Below, piece by piece: positions 24,338 through 32,594 of a stretch of DNA of 64,000 nucleotides. Positions within the stretch are counted from its first letter, which is position 1; each line of letters opens with the position of its first letter. A program made the translations under genes and the position numbers. Source of the DNA: Afipia birgiae 34632 (GTDB lineage: Bacteria > Pseudomonadota > Alphaproteobacteria > Rhizobiales > Xanthobacteraceae); the NCBI RefSeq assembly GCF_000308295.2, contig NZ_HG326652.1, positions 2,849,931-2,913,930 of the forward strand. The letters are read 5' to 3'. The notes beneath the pieces were generated by a model that was not told where the DNA came from, did not search any database, and saw nothing but the letters and a program-made list of their open reading frames with translations.

Positions 24338-24508
24338 ATGTCCGCCGAAAAGCAGGGTAAGCTCAGGCTGATTGAGGGAGGCGCTGGAGAAGTCAAACCT
24401 CCAGTGGAGCAGCAACCCATGCCGAGGTGGCAATGGGTCGTCCTCTGGATCGGAAGCATAGCGATCTGGTTTTTGCTTTTCTATTATTTTTGGCTGGTAA
24501 TACGATAA
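24338..24508 (+). CDS. Small single-pass membrane protein
   Basis: A 56-residue protein: an N-terminal charged part (MSAEKQGKLRLIEGG), a Pro-rich linker and one strong C-terminal membrane helix (WVVLWIGSIAIWFLLFYYFW). ATG 24338 follows AGGGG. It resembles small orphan membrane proteins common in Bradyrhizobium-type genomes but I cannot name a family. About 200 bases separate it from the protease module, so co-expression is uncertain. Confidence 0.55.
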   Translation: MSAEKQGKLRLIEGGAGEVKPPVEQQPMPRWQWVVLWIGSIAIWFLLFYYFWLVIR

Positions 24509-24641
24509 TTAGCCCGGTAGCTCGCAGTCAAGCCTGACGCCCTCTGTCAGAGGTCTATTTCAACAGCGGCGCACCCAGACTTCTGCGAAGCAATAGTTTT
24601 TCTGTTTTACTAATTTCTATCTCAAATAAGAGGCTGGCTCC

Positions 24642-25169
24642 GTGTCGAACGATCAAGGACCGCGCCTGTCTGAAGCAGCAAAAGTGCTTCCGCGCCTCGG
24701 CAAGTCACGCTTTGCGCCGGCCAACCGACGGCGGCTCAGCGCCCCTGCTTTGCGTACTTTCCTCGCCATTGCGGATCTATGGGGGTTGACTGGCGAGCAA
24801 CGTCTCTTGATCCTCGGCTATCCGTCTCGATCCACATATCACAAGTGGTGCAAGCAGGCTCGAGAGCACGGCGACTTTACTCTCGATGTCGACGTCCTCA
24901 CACGAATTTCCACAGTACTCGGGATCCATCAGGGTCTCGGAATTCTGTTCCCAACGGAGCAACTTGGCGTCGAGTGGCTGCGAACCCCGCACAACGCCAT
25001 CATCTTCGGCAGGCGACCGCCCATACATCTGGCGACCAGCGGTTCACAGGACGGATTGCTCACGGTGCGGCGCTTCCTCGACGGCGCCCTAGGCGGTCTC
25101 TACATGCAGCCGAACACTATTGACGAGGCGTTTATGCCGTACGACGACGCGGAAATCGTCTTCCGGTAA
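24642..25169 (+). CDS. Antitoxin of the Xre/MbcA/ParS type (DUF2384), toxin partner not seen
   Basis: A 175-residue protein. Residues 30-75 form an Xre-like helical DNA-binding domain (RTFLAIADLWGLTGEQRLLILGYPSRSTYHKW) and residues 100-150 the toxin-binding domain with the family features WLRTPHNAIIFGRRPPIHLA and the final MRRFL-type helix. In this class the gene downstream normally encodes a RES-domain toxin that consumes NAD+. Here the following 370 bases show no RES reading frame, so the antitoxin is either an orphan or the toxin has been lost. A C-terminal tail of about 20 residues extends past the usual end. The start is a GTG after AGAGG. Confidence 0.75.
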   Translation: MSNDQGPRLSEAAKVLPRLGKSRFAPANRRRLSAPALRTFLAIADLWGLTGEQRLLILGYPSRSTYHKWCKQAREHGDFTLDVDVLTRISTVLGIHQGLGILFPTEQLGVEWLRTPHNAIIFGRRPPIHLATSGSQDGLLTVRRFLDGALGGLYMQPNTIDEAFMPYDDAEIVFR

Positions 25170-25542
25170 CGAGCGCTTTCACACCCTCGCCACGTCGCCT
25201 GCCCCCGTCGCAGCGGGGACGGCTGCGACTGCAACAGGCAAGAACTGGAGTTGGCAGATCAGCGCCGAGCGTGACGTCTGAGCGGTCCTGATTCGAACCG
25301 CCGACACTGATGGGACCGAATACCTGATCGCCGCCGATCAACACAGGATGAAATAAGCTCGCGTTCCAGTTTTCGGCATCGCCCTCACGCGGGAATGCGA
25401 GAGCGGTGGGCGCGGCATTTGTTCGCGTTGCGATTTGCTCGATGCCATCACAGCCCACCCCTTCAACTATAGACCAATCCAGAAGGATTGAATGAGCGAA
25501 CGCCCGCTTGTATGATCTCATGGGCAACGGGGAAGTGGGCTG
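25170..25542. other. Stretch without a convincing gene after the antitoxin
   Basis: No frame with a known family or a good ribosome-binding site is visible. A leftward frame (25132-25527) with a segment TALAFPREGDAENWNASLF looks partly protein-like but has no recognisable family and runs into the antitoxin gene. The region is where a RES toxin would be expected and could hold its remains. Confidence 0.35.
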
Positions 25543-26711
25543 ATGAAACGCTGGAGCATCGCAGCGATTGTAGGGCTGTGTTTTTTTGGCTGTTGGAACG
25601 ACTTAGCGAACGCTCAATCCAAACTGAATTTCGATGAGAAAATTGCCGCGCTTGACGCGTGGACCATTGGTTATAACCGTGCGAGCAGCAGTTGTTTGAC
25701 AACCGCCACTTACGGCGATGAAACCACGGTTTGGATTGGTCTGGACGATGATGAAGTTTATTTAGCACTAACGAACCCCAACTGGCAGTCCATTCAGGAA
25801 GGCAAGCAGTACCGCATCCGTATCGCGTCGCTTGCTGGCACCCGATGGCAGGGCAATTTCGATGGTATCAGTCGAGGCCAAGAAAAGGGTGTGATTTCGG
25901 GTGGTCTTAAGGAGAATTTCGTCAAAGAACTAATCCGAACCCCCGGAATTGCGGTCTACCTCGGATCGACCCTTATAGCGAAACTCAATCTCGATGGATC
26001 GCCAGCCGCATTTGGCGCGATGTGGACTGTCATTCGAGTCGAAACCCTGGCTCGTCGCAAAAGGCAGGTAGGAGCGTTGGCAAGGTCGTCAGCAGCGGCA
26101 CCGGCTTTATTGTTTCCCAGCAAGGCCACATCCTTACCAACAACCATGTCGTTGAATCCTGTGGCGACTTAGAGATCGAACAAGCTGGGCAACCCAGAGT
26201 TCGCGGAACTGCCCTCGCTAGAGACAAGGTGAATGATCTGGCGGTTCTCAAAACCAGCCTCGAACCAAAAAATGTCACCGCCCTAAGGACCGGTTTGCGG
26301 GTTGGGGAGAATATTGCAGTTTATGGTTTCCCTTTATCCAACCGGTTGGCAGCCACAGGCAACTTCACAGTCGGATACGTGAGCGCCCTCGCCGGATTAG
26401 GCGACGACAGTTCAAAGATTCAAATCTCGGCACCAATCCAACCAGGCAATAGCGGTGGTCCTGTGCTTGACCACTATGGAAACGCGGTTGGCGTGATCGT
26501 TTCTACTGCCACATCTGCGATAATTGCCGACCGCTCAGGCGTCGCTCCTCAGAATATCAACTTCGCAATAAAGGCGAACATCGTAAGGAGCTTTCTTGAT
26601 GCAAACGGCATTCAGGCCGACAGCCCACCCCAAACCACTAAAATCTATGAATTCGCGGATTTGGCAGAGAGAGCAAGGCTAACCACCGTTAAAATTCTTT
26701 GTGAAAAATAG
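25543..26711 (+). pseudogene. Trypsin-like (S1C) secreted serine protease split by a frameshift
   Basis: The first frame (25543 to about 26020) encodes a signal peptide (ending NDLANAQ) and a domain of about 150 residues with IASLAGTRWQGNF. A second frame, shifted near 26020, encodes the protease domain: the active His in LTNNHVVE, Asp in KVNDLAVLK and Ser in QPGNSGGPVLD, ending at 26711. Joined, they give a periplasmic protein of about 390 residues. The catalytic triad is intact, so loss is recent, or the base is an assembly error. The second frame alone lacks a signal peptide. Confidence 0.7.
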
Positions 26712-26720
26712 GAGGTCTCT

Positions 26721-27041
26721 TTGACAATAAGGAATGTTGTTTCGATTTTCGCGATCGTTGCGCTATGTGCGATTCTTCCGATAAACCGGGCGTGGGCCGG
26801 GTCGCGCGATGGAGCCTTCGCCGCAGGTATGATTGGCGCGGCCATTGGCACCGCCATTTTGATGCAGGGCAGCAGGGGCGGTCCAGCTTACTATCACCAT
26901 CAGCGCGGACACCGTAAACCGGCTCGATCCAGTCGATCTAGATCGGTAGCTCCAAAAGAAGCAAAGGCGTCTAAAGATCCATTCGCCGGGGCGGCAGCAC
27001 CCGCTGATTACGCAAAACCCGTCAAAGCAAGCGGTCAATAA
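26721..27041 (+). CDS. Small secreted protein with a glycine-rich hydrophobic segment
   Basis: A 106-residue protein. The start is TTG at 26721, well supported by GGAGG six bases upstream. A signal peptide ends near AWAG (residue 24), followed by FAAGMIGAAIGTAIL, a glycine-zipper-like segment, then a basic His/Arg/Ser-rich stretch and an Ala/Pro/Lys-rich tail. It lies nine bases after the protease frame, so the two were probably one operon. No family is recognised beyond resemblance to short glycine-zipper periplasmic proteins. Confidence 0.6.
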   Translation: MTIRNVVSIFAIVALCAILPINRAWAGSRDGAFAAGMIGAAIGTAILMQGSRGGPAYYHHQRGHRKPARSSRSRSVAPKEAKASKDPFAGAAAPADYAKPVKASGQ

Positions 27042-27699
27042 CCTACGGCGCATCCAGAGAGTCCTGCGTGATCCGCACTGCCGCAGTGCTTCTCCACGCT
27101 ATTCGTCCCGAACGTAACCACGCGATCGACAATCTGTGATCAGCGCTTCATCGGCGGAATGAAACAGTCCAAGGCGGTTATGGACTTGACGTTGTCCCCG
27201 CTTTGGACCGTGCGACTCTTACTCTAACTATTCAAAGTCCCGTTCCAAGCGCGCAAGCTGTGACTTCTTTGTCCGGGCGCAAAGACGACTACCATGACGA
27301 GGCTTATGCATGGCAAGGTCAAGCACGGAAAAATTGCAATGCGATTGTTCGAGCGGTTACGTCTGAGTTTCGGATTCTTGCCGGTCAAAACTCAGAAGGA
27401 TTCAACAGAGACGGGTGATCTGACCGATGTAACCGTTGCGACACCCTATGTTCCCGCCGCGGCTGAGGCCACGTGTTGTGGCCATTGTTCCGGAAACGCG
27501 GCAGGACACATTCCGGAACTGCCCACGCAAACGGCAGGGAAGTTCCGAGGCAAGTTCGAGCCGCGAGATTGAATTTCAAAGCACTGCGAGCTTGATGCCG
27601 CGGTTCGCCAAGGACCGCCGCACACCAGCGATGAATTGCCGCAACTGCTGAAGTCCTCGCTATCGACGAGGCCGTGGAGCATTCGTTCGTATTTTCGTC
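27042..27699. other. Gene-poor stretch
   Basis: Only short frames are present. One of 92 codons (27294-27572) ending in a Cys-rich patch (TCCGHCSGN) has no supporting ribosome-binding site or family. I see no RNA gene or repeat. It probably marks the right margin of the accessory segment. Confidence 0.4.
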
Positions 27700-27896
27700 G
27701 GTGATCAACCGGTCAAGACAAATTAAGAAACCGAGAAATGCCGCCCCAGCCGAACGCGGATTCAACAGAAGCACAACGGCACAGAGCGCGGCGATCAACG
27801 ACCAACCGCCAACGTCCGAGACGCGCACTCCCGTGAGAGCGAGCGCCGCCCCGGCAAGCAAAGCCACCGGGGCCGACAATCCGCTCTGTTCACCAT
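27700..27896 (-). pseudogene. Possible remnant of a membrane transporter C-terminus
   Basis: The minus strand encodes two hydrophobic helices (APVALLAGAALALTGV and WSLIAALCAVVLLLNPR) in an otherwise unstructured frame. The pattern resembles the end of chromate-type (ChrA) permeases, but it is too short to be sure. It is not preceded by any start signal and continues without break into the pseudoazurin gene's antisense frame. Confidence 0.3.
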
Positions 27897-28352
27897 CTAC
27901 TTCGCCGCAGCGGCCTGAGTTGAAAGCTTGTCGAACAAACCCGAAAAAACCTGTTTTGCCTTGCCCGTTTGAGGGACTGCTTTGGCTTCCGCGAGATTGC
28001 CCGGCGTCCCTACCACGATCAGCGCGACCATACCCATTCCGTAGTGTGGCAGGCATTTCACGCCGTACACCCCGGGCTTGTCAAAGGTGACCTTGACGTC
28101 CTCGCCGAGCTTACCAACAAACGGCGTGGAATCGGCCGGAAACATATCCTTGATCGATTCGGCATTGTGACCCTTGTCAGTCGCCACGAATTTGATTGTA
28201 TCCCCGGGCTCGATCTTCACCAGCGCCGGTTCGAACACCATCACTCCGTCGGTTCCCCTGTTAAGCATCTTGACCTGGATTTCGGCGGCCATCGCTGGGC
28301 CGGCGAGACCCACAAAAACCGCGATCGTTGCCAGCGTCATTGTCTTGCGCAT
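27897..28352 (-). CDS. Pseudoazurin, periplasmic blue copper protein
   Basis: A 151-residue cupredoxin with a signal peptide ending at AMAA. The copper ligands are visible: His in DKGHNAES near residue 62, then Cys, His and Met in KCLPHYGMGM near residue 100. The length and the opening IQVKMLNRGTDGVMVFEP match pseudoazurins. These carry electrons from the cytochrome bc1 branch to copper nitrite reductase and to nitrous oxide reductase. The nos genes lie 6 kb away. An FNR-type box lies 78-91 bases upstream of the start, suggesting anaerobic induction. Confidence 0.95.
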   Translation of the reverse strand: MRKTMTLATIAVFVGLAGPAMAAEIQVKMLNRGTDGVMVFEPALVKIEPGDTIKFVATDKGHNAESIKDMFPADSTPFVGKLGEDVKVTFDKPGVYGVKCLPHYGMGMVALIVVGTPGNLAEAKAVPQTGKAKQVFSGLFDKLSTQAAAAK

Positions 28353-28429
28353 TATCGTTCTCCATTGATCATCCGCGACCCGAGCGGACCGTTTCGGCTG
28401 TCATTTAGGAGGGCTACCACGTGATGATG

Positions 28430-28443
28430 TTGAGCCAGCGCAA
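28430..28443. promoter_or_regulatory. FNR/NNR-type box upstream of pseudoazurin
   Basis: TTGAGCCAGCGCAA fits TTG-N8-CAA with a 5-4-5 layout, like the boxes at 34501 and 29692. The centre lies about 84 bases before the pseudoazurin ATG, allowing activation from -41.5. Confidence 0.6.
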
Positions 28444-28559
28444 ACTCAAACTGATTGCCTGATACAGCGGCGTCTCATTCATGAGACGCGGAAAATTCTC
28501 GTTCGGGCGCCGTCCCAAACGCTGCAGATCCGGAAATTTCACAGCGTCAGCGCGCGCAA

Positions 28560-28800
28560 GCCGAACGACAATCCAGACCCGCCGTCTCTATCGCTGGTTT
28601 GATCCCAAAGTCCTTCGGGATTAAATCCGCCAGCTAAGGCGCAGTCGCGCGAACGACGTCGCCTGGCTTGTCGGGCGCTTTACCGGCGCGGTCGCGGGGT
28701 GCCTTGAGAAAGCCCGCCCCTGTGAGTTGGTTGGCAACCTTCATAAGATGCGCGCGCGTGGTTCGTGCTCGTCGTACAATGGCCGAAGGCATCTCGGTGA
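28560..28800 (-). pseudogene. Decayed second copy of an nsrR-like Rrf2 regulator
   Basis: The minus strand retains the recognition-helix region TRAHLMKVANQLTGAGFLK with VVRATAP, and in another frame the C-terminal end LADLIPKDFGIKPAI. Both match the intact NsrR at 53472-53900 (RAHLMKVANQLTRAGYLK and LADLILSPKDFGIKPAV). The cysteine region and start are lost and frames are shifted. A regulatory gene has therefore been duplicated, and this copy is dead. Confidence 0.7.
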
Positions 28801-28873
28801 GCGTTTGGCAATGGCAAATGCCGAGACAATCGTCACGGTAGCACAAGTCAGGTTTGCTTGAGGCGGCGTAGCG

Positions 28874-29602
28874 CTATCTCGGACCCGGTTTGGCGGACGG
28901 GGCTTCGTGTCCTTCGGTCAGGCCGAAGAGCGCATTGGGATCGCGCAGCACGATCCGCTGACGTCCCCCCTCGACCAAACCGCGCTGCTCCCAGGAACTG
29001 AGGATGCGGCTGACCGTATGCAGGGTCGTACCGGTCATCTCGGCTATATCCTGGCGGCTGATCGGAAAGTCAATCTCAATGCCCTCGCCGACCTTCTTGC
29101 CGGCCTGCTTCGCCAGTCGCAGAAGCACGTGCGCGACGCGCTGCTCAACTTGCTCGTTCGAGATCTCCATGATCCTGGCCTGTGTGTCCTGCAACCGGCT
29201 GCCCACGATTTGCAGCGCGCTGCTGGCTAGGCTCGGAAATCGGGCGAGAAGACGAGACCAGGAGGACGATGGCCAGACGAGGGCAATGCTGTCGACCGCA
29301 GCGACCGCGGTCGCCGGATAATGCTTGAGGTTCATCGCCTGCGCGACGCCGAACAATTCCCCGGCCGACACGTACCGGACGACGGTTTGCTGTCCTTGAG
29401 GCGACGTCTTCTCGACCCGCAGATGGCCGTGCAGCAGAACGAAGAACCGGTCGGCGTCGGCGCCCTGATCGAACACCGCGGTGTCCTTCGGATATCGCAC
29501 CGAGCGAGCTTCCCTCAGCAGTTCCTCCTGCTCCACGGGCGTCAGGCCGGCGAACATCGGAAGAGCGGCGACCAGCGAGCGGTCGATAGAGGCCATCGTC
29601 AT
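28874..29602 (-). CDS. Crp/Fnr-family regulator of the NNR/DNR type, copy 1
   Basis: A 242-residue regulator: an N-terminal effector-binding beta-barrel (about 20-130), dimerisation helix and a winged helix with the recognition segment TTLHTVSRILSSWEQRG near residue 190, the E/T-x3-R pattern of the FNR-NNR line. No N-terminal cysteine cluster is present, so it is not an Fe-S FNR; members of this group sense NO, possibly via haem. A TTGCG-N4-CGCAA palindrome 90 bases upstream suggests regulation by itself or by FnrN. It may control denitrification genes such as pseudoazurin and nos. ATG 29596 is an alternative start. Confidence 0.88.
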   Translation of the reverse strand: MTMASIDRSLVAALPMFAGLTPVEQEELLREARSVRYPKDTAVFDQGADADRFFVLLHGHLRVEKTSPQGQQTVVRYVSAGELFGVAQAMNLKHYPATAVAAVDSIALVWPSSSWSRLLARFPSLASSALQIVGSRLQDTQARIMEISNEQVEQRVAHVLLRLAKQAGKKVGEGIEIDFPISRQDIAEMTGTTLHTVSRILSSWEQRGLVEGGRQRIVLRDPNALFGLTEGHEAPSAKPGPR

Positions 29603-29691
29603 TCTCTCTTTCGGTGGCGGACATTAAATCCTGTGCACGTAAACGGCAACTTTTCGTCGGGAAAACAAATATCCACGCATTCGCCTGAAAC

Positions 29692-29705
29692 CTTGCGCTG
29701 GCGCA
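29692..29705. promoter_or_regulatory. FNR-type palindrome upstream of the NNR-type regulator
   Basis: TTGCGCTGGCGCAA is a perfect inverted repeat with the 5-4-5 layout of FNR/FixK sites. It lies about 95 bases before the regulator start. The same half-site TTGCG occurs at 34501-34514. Confidence 0.65.
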
Positions 29706-30180
29706 AACCGGAACCCGGGACGGGAGATACTGATGGGGTAGGTTGATGATGCGACCGCGGTGGCACCGCGGGAGTGGCGCTCCCTTCCCGGCTAGGCGCT
29801 GCCGGATCGTCGCGACCGGCGGCCAACGGGACGGTAGGCAAAGAGTCGGCGCGGATCGGTCGGCTTGCTTAGGCGGCGGCGCTAGAGGGAGGTCAGTCTG
29901 CTTCGGACTCGGCGGAACAGCAAGAACAGCAGCCACACGTCCAAGGGCGACCATACAAGTATCGGCTCCAACGATGTGGGGGCGGTGGCAGTTTCACCCA
30001 GTCGTTCGAATGTCCGCATATCTCGTCTCCGGTTCCGCTGCTGCTGTCTAGCCGATGGCATGCTGGCAGTCCTTGCTCTCGGAGCAACCGACAGGCCCAC
30101 CCGGAATTTGTGCCGCGACAAAGAACCAACGGCCACGACGACTATCGTACGGACAACAACGAGGATACGTCGTGGCGATA
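29706..30180. other. Intergenic stretch between regulator and membrane-protein genes
   Basis: No confident gene. A leftward frame of 45 codons (29882-30019, MRTFERLGETA with a short hydrophobic PLDVWLLFLLF) follows a GGAG and could be a tiny membrane protein, but nothing else supports it. The rightward frames are arginine-rich shadows. Confidence 0.3.
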
Positions 30181-30323
30181 ATGCACAAGCGGAAGGCCTA
30201 TCCGGATCCCGCGATCTTCTCTCGCGGATTCAGGCCCTTCTTCTTTTTTCGGCGCGATCTCTCCTTGCCTGCCGACCGCGTTCGCCCTGCGGAGCGCCTC
30301 CTGCGCGCGCCGCGCGCGGAGTG
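30181..30323 (+). pseudogene. Remnant of an nnrS gene (N-terminal start only)
   Basis: From ATG 30181 the frame gives MHKRKAYPDPAIFSRGFRPFFFF, the typical beginning of NnrS membrane proteins (compare SYGFRPFFLLGA in the intact NnrS at 51749-52936), and then decays into non-protein sequence and stops at about 30323. The rest of the gene is gone. It shows deletion of an nnrS gene here, leaving the next membrane-protein gene in place. Confidence 0.55.
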
Positions 30324-30332
30324 AGGATGGCG

Positions 30333-31679
30333 ATGATGGGTGGTAATCTTTCCAGGTGGACCATCAGCTACTTCGCGGTTGCGATCGCGTGGTTGCTGGC
30401 CGCCGAAGTCCTGATGGTTGTCGGATTCGGAGCGCCGAGCGCCGACGTCGCGTCTCCCGACACGCTCGTGTTGGTACATGTAGTCTGCATCGGTTGGTTG
30501 AGTATGGCACTGTGCGGCGCCCTGTTCCAGTTCGTGCCGGTGCTCATCGCCAAACCGCTCTTCTCTGAACGATGGACCCTACCGGCGTTACTGCTTTTGA
30601 ACGCAGGGTTGATGGCGCTGCTGGCGGGATTTCTGGCGTTGGGCGGTCGCATCCCTTGGTCGGTCTCCCTGCTTCCTGTTGGGGCCATTGTGCTTGTCGC
30701 AGGGTTCGCCGCGGTTTCAATCAATCTCGGCCTGACGCTCTGGCGGGCCCGGCCGCTTCCGGCGCCCGCGCGGTTCGTTGCGGTGGGCGTTGCCTGCGTC
30801 TGCGCGACGGCGGCGATCGGCACCGTATTCGCGCTCGCCCGTTCGGGGCGCATCGCCGAGCCGCTCGGCGCGGATGCGCTTGCGTCAGGCGTCTCGATTC
30901 ACGCGATCGCGGGTCTGGGGGGGTGGCTGACGCTCACCGCAATGGGTGTGAGCTACCGGCTGCTGGCGATGTTCATGCTGGCTCCGGACGCGGATGCAAG
31001 GAAGATACGTGCGACACTCTTAGCGGGTGCGGGAACCATGGCCATCGCGATCGCGGGAGGTGTCTTCGCGGTCGTCGCAGAAGGCGGCATCGACGCTGTA
31101 CTTGCCCTTGCCGCGGTTGCAGGATTGATGACCCTCGGCCTCTATGGGCGCGACGTGATCGCGTTGTTCCGCGGACGTAAGCGTCGCTCCCTCGAACTGA
31201 ATATCCGCATGACGGTCTTATCTCTGGTCAGTTTGGCCGCGGTCGTTCTGCTCGGCGGGCTGCTCGCTGCCACGGGTTCGTTCGTTCGACACATCGGAGC
31301 GTTCGCCTTCCTGGTCGCCTTCGGTTGGCTGTCGGGACTGATCCTCGCAAAACTCTACAAGATCGTCGCCTTCCTCACTTGGCTTGAGGTCTACGGACCA
31401 GTGATGGGACGAACGGCGACGCCGCGCGTGCAGGATCTCGTCGTCGAACGACGAGCCTCGAAATGGTTCTTCATATACTTCCTGGCTGTCTGGGCCGCGA
31501 CCGCCATGTTGCTCGTCGATGCGACGCTTGCGTTCCGCACTGCCGCGCTGGCCATGACGATCGCAACCGCCGGTATCGTCCATGAGCTCGCAAGGGCCAG
31601 ACGTCTCCTCGATGTCGCCGGCGCGCTGCGTCTGCCAGCGGGCGCAATTGCCCCGCGGCTGATGTCTTCCCGTACTTAA
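30333..31679 (+). CDS. Polytopic membrane protein of denitrification clusters (oxidase subunit I-like)
   Basis: A 448-residue protein with about twelve membrane helices. Conserved-looking histidines stand in helices at LVLVHVVCIGWLSM (near residue 52) and GVSIHAIAGLGGWL (near 190), and a further one in FVRHIGAFAFLVAFGW. This recalls haem-copper oxidase/NnrS-like membrane proteins often found beside nos, nor and DUF2249 genes; I cannot assign a function. I use the ATG at 30333 after GAGG; an in-frame ATG at 30327 is possible and the open frame extends much further upstream only through non-protein sequence. DUF2249 and DUF59 genes follow within 17 bases, so the three form an operon. Confidence 0.75.
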   Translation: MMGGNLSRWTISYFAVAIAWLLAAEVLMVVGFGAPSADVASPDTLVLVHVVCIGWLSMALCGALFQFVPVLIAKPLFSERWTLPALLLLNAGLMALLAGFLALGGRIPWSVSLLPVGAIVLVAGFAAVSINLGLTLWRARPLPAPARFVAVGVACVCATAAIGTVFALARSGRIAEPLGADALASGVSIHAIAGLGGWLTLTAMGVSYRLLAMFMLAPDADARKIRATLLAGAGTMAIAIAGGVFAVVAEGGIDAVLALAAVAGLMTLGLYGRDVIALFRGRKRRSLELNIRMTVLSLVSLAAVVLLGGLLAATGSFVRHIGAFAFLVAFGWLSGLILAKLYKIVAFLTWLEVYGPVMGRTATPRVQDLVVERRASKWFFIYFLAVWAATAMLLVDATLAFRTAALAMTIATAGIVHELARARRLLDVAGALRLPAGAIAPRLMSSRT

Positions 31680-31696
31680 CCGAAAGGAGCAAGAAC

Positions 31697-32194
31697 ATGA
31701 ACGAATTCATCGACGTGGATGTCCGGCCGATCCTCCGCGCTGGCGGCGAGCCGTTCTCGACCATTATGGCGGCCCTCGCCTCACTTCAACCCGGCCAGGG
31801 CCTGCGACTTTTCGCGACCTTCAAGCCGATCCCGTTGTTCGGCGTCATGGTGGATAAGGGCTTTGCGCATGAGGAAACCGAACTCCAGGACGGGGAGTGG
31901 GAAGTTCTGTTCCGTCCCGTAGACGCGCCGGCGCGGGCGCGGGCGGCGCCTTCCGTGGACGAATGGCCCGATCCCATCGTCCGTCTCGACAATCGCGATC
32001 TCGATCCGCCGGAACCCATGGTGCGAATCCTGGCGGCGGTCGAAACGCTAAGTCCCGGCCAGATCATGTCGGCACAGCTGCGCCGCGAGCCGGTCTTTCT
32101 ATTTCCCGAACTTGAGAAGCGCGGGCATTCATGGCGGGGTGGTTTCACGCCTGACGGTACCGCGTACGAGCTGACCGTAAGGATAGCGGGATGA
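31697..32194 (+). CDS. Tandem DUF2249 protein
   Basis: A 165-residue protein with two DUF2249 units: residues 5-75 (DVRPILRAGGEPFSTIMAAL, LRLFATFKPIPLF) and 92-163 (LDNRDLDPPEPMVRILAAV, FLFPELEKRGHSW). The family has a TusA/SirA-like fold and is found near NO-reductase, nitrite-reductase and hemerythrin-type genes, where it may handle sulfur or metal centres. The usual CPxP of TusA is absent. It overlaps the DUF59 gene start by four bases. A single-domain relative is encoded at 53068-53313 beside nnrS. Confidence 0.85.
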   Translation: MNEFIDVDVRPILRAGGEPFSTIMAALASLQPGQGLRLFATFKPIPLFGVMVDKGFAHEETELQDGEWEVLFRPVDAPARARAAPSVDEWPDPIVRLDNRDLDPPEPMVRILAAVETLSPGQIMSAQLRREPVFLFPELEKRGHSWRGGFTPDGTAYELTVRIAG

Positions 32195-32508
32195 CGGGCG
32201 TCGACTCCATGCTGGCCGCCCAGGTCAGGGACGCGCTGCGCGTCGTCATCGATCCGGAGCTAGGTCTCAACGTCGTTGATCTCGGATTCGTGTATGGCGT
32301 TTCGGTCGAGGATGGAGCGGCGTGGATAGTCATGACGGCAACGACACTCGGTTGCCCCGCCACCGGGTTTCTCAAGGAAGGCGTGTCCAACAGCGCCCTT
32401 CGGGTCCCAGGCGTGAAATCGGTCGACGTCACGATGACGTTCGACCCGCCATGGACGCCTGCGCTGATGACGGCCGACGCGAGGGCAGAACTCGGCTTCC
32501 GGAATTGA
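32191..32508 (+). CDS. DUF59/MIP18-family iron-sulfur assembly factor
   Basis: A 105-residue protein of the SufT/PaaD family. The conserved IDPELGLNVVDLGFVYGV near residue 22 and TTLGCPAT near residue 52 (the reactive Cys) are both present. Such proteins help deliver or mature Fe-S clusters. In a denitrification context it could repair clusters damaged by nitric oxide or serve NosR and regulators. It is the last gene of the three-gene unit and converges with the ferritin-like gene at 32595. Confidence 0.9.
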   Translation: MTGVDSMLAAQVRDALRVVIDPELGLNVVDLGFVYGVSVEDGAAWIVMTATTLGCPATGFLKEGVSNSALRVPGVKSVDVTMTFDPPWTPALMTADARAELGFRN

Positions 32509-32594
32509 ACTTCGTACGAACTAGGTGGCATGGTTGCTCCGACCGGCCCGGGCGCCCTCGCCCACAACTGTCGACGTCGTGAACCAGAATTTGC

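Noticed and set aside
28470-28489. Stem-loop GCGTCTC/GAGACGC as a terminator or CRISPR-like repeat
   Set aside because: Single copy, no T tract, and it lies upstream of a leftward gene without an upstream partner; I see no function.
29976-30332. 118-residue extension of the 12-helix membrane protein
   Set aside because: Arginine/serine-rich, not protein-like, and it crosses the nnrS remnant in another frame; GAGG before ATG 30333 gives a better start.
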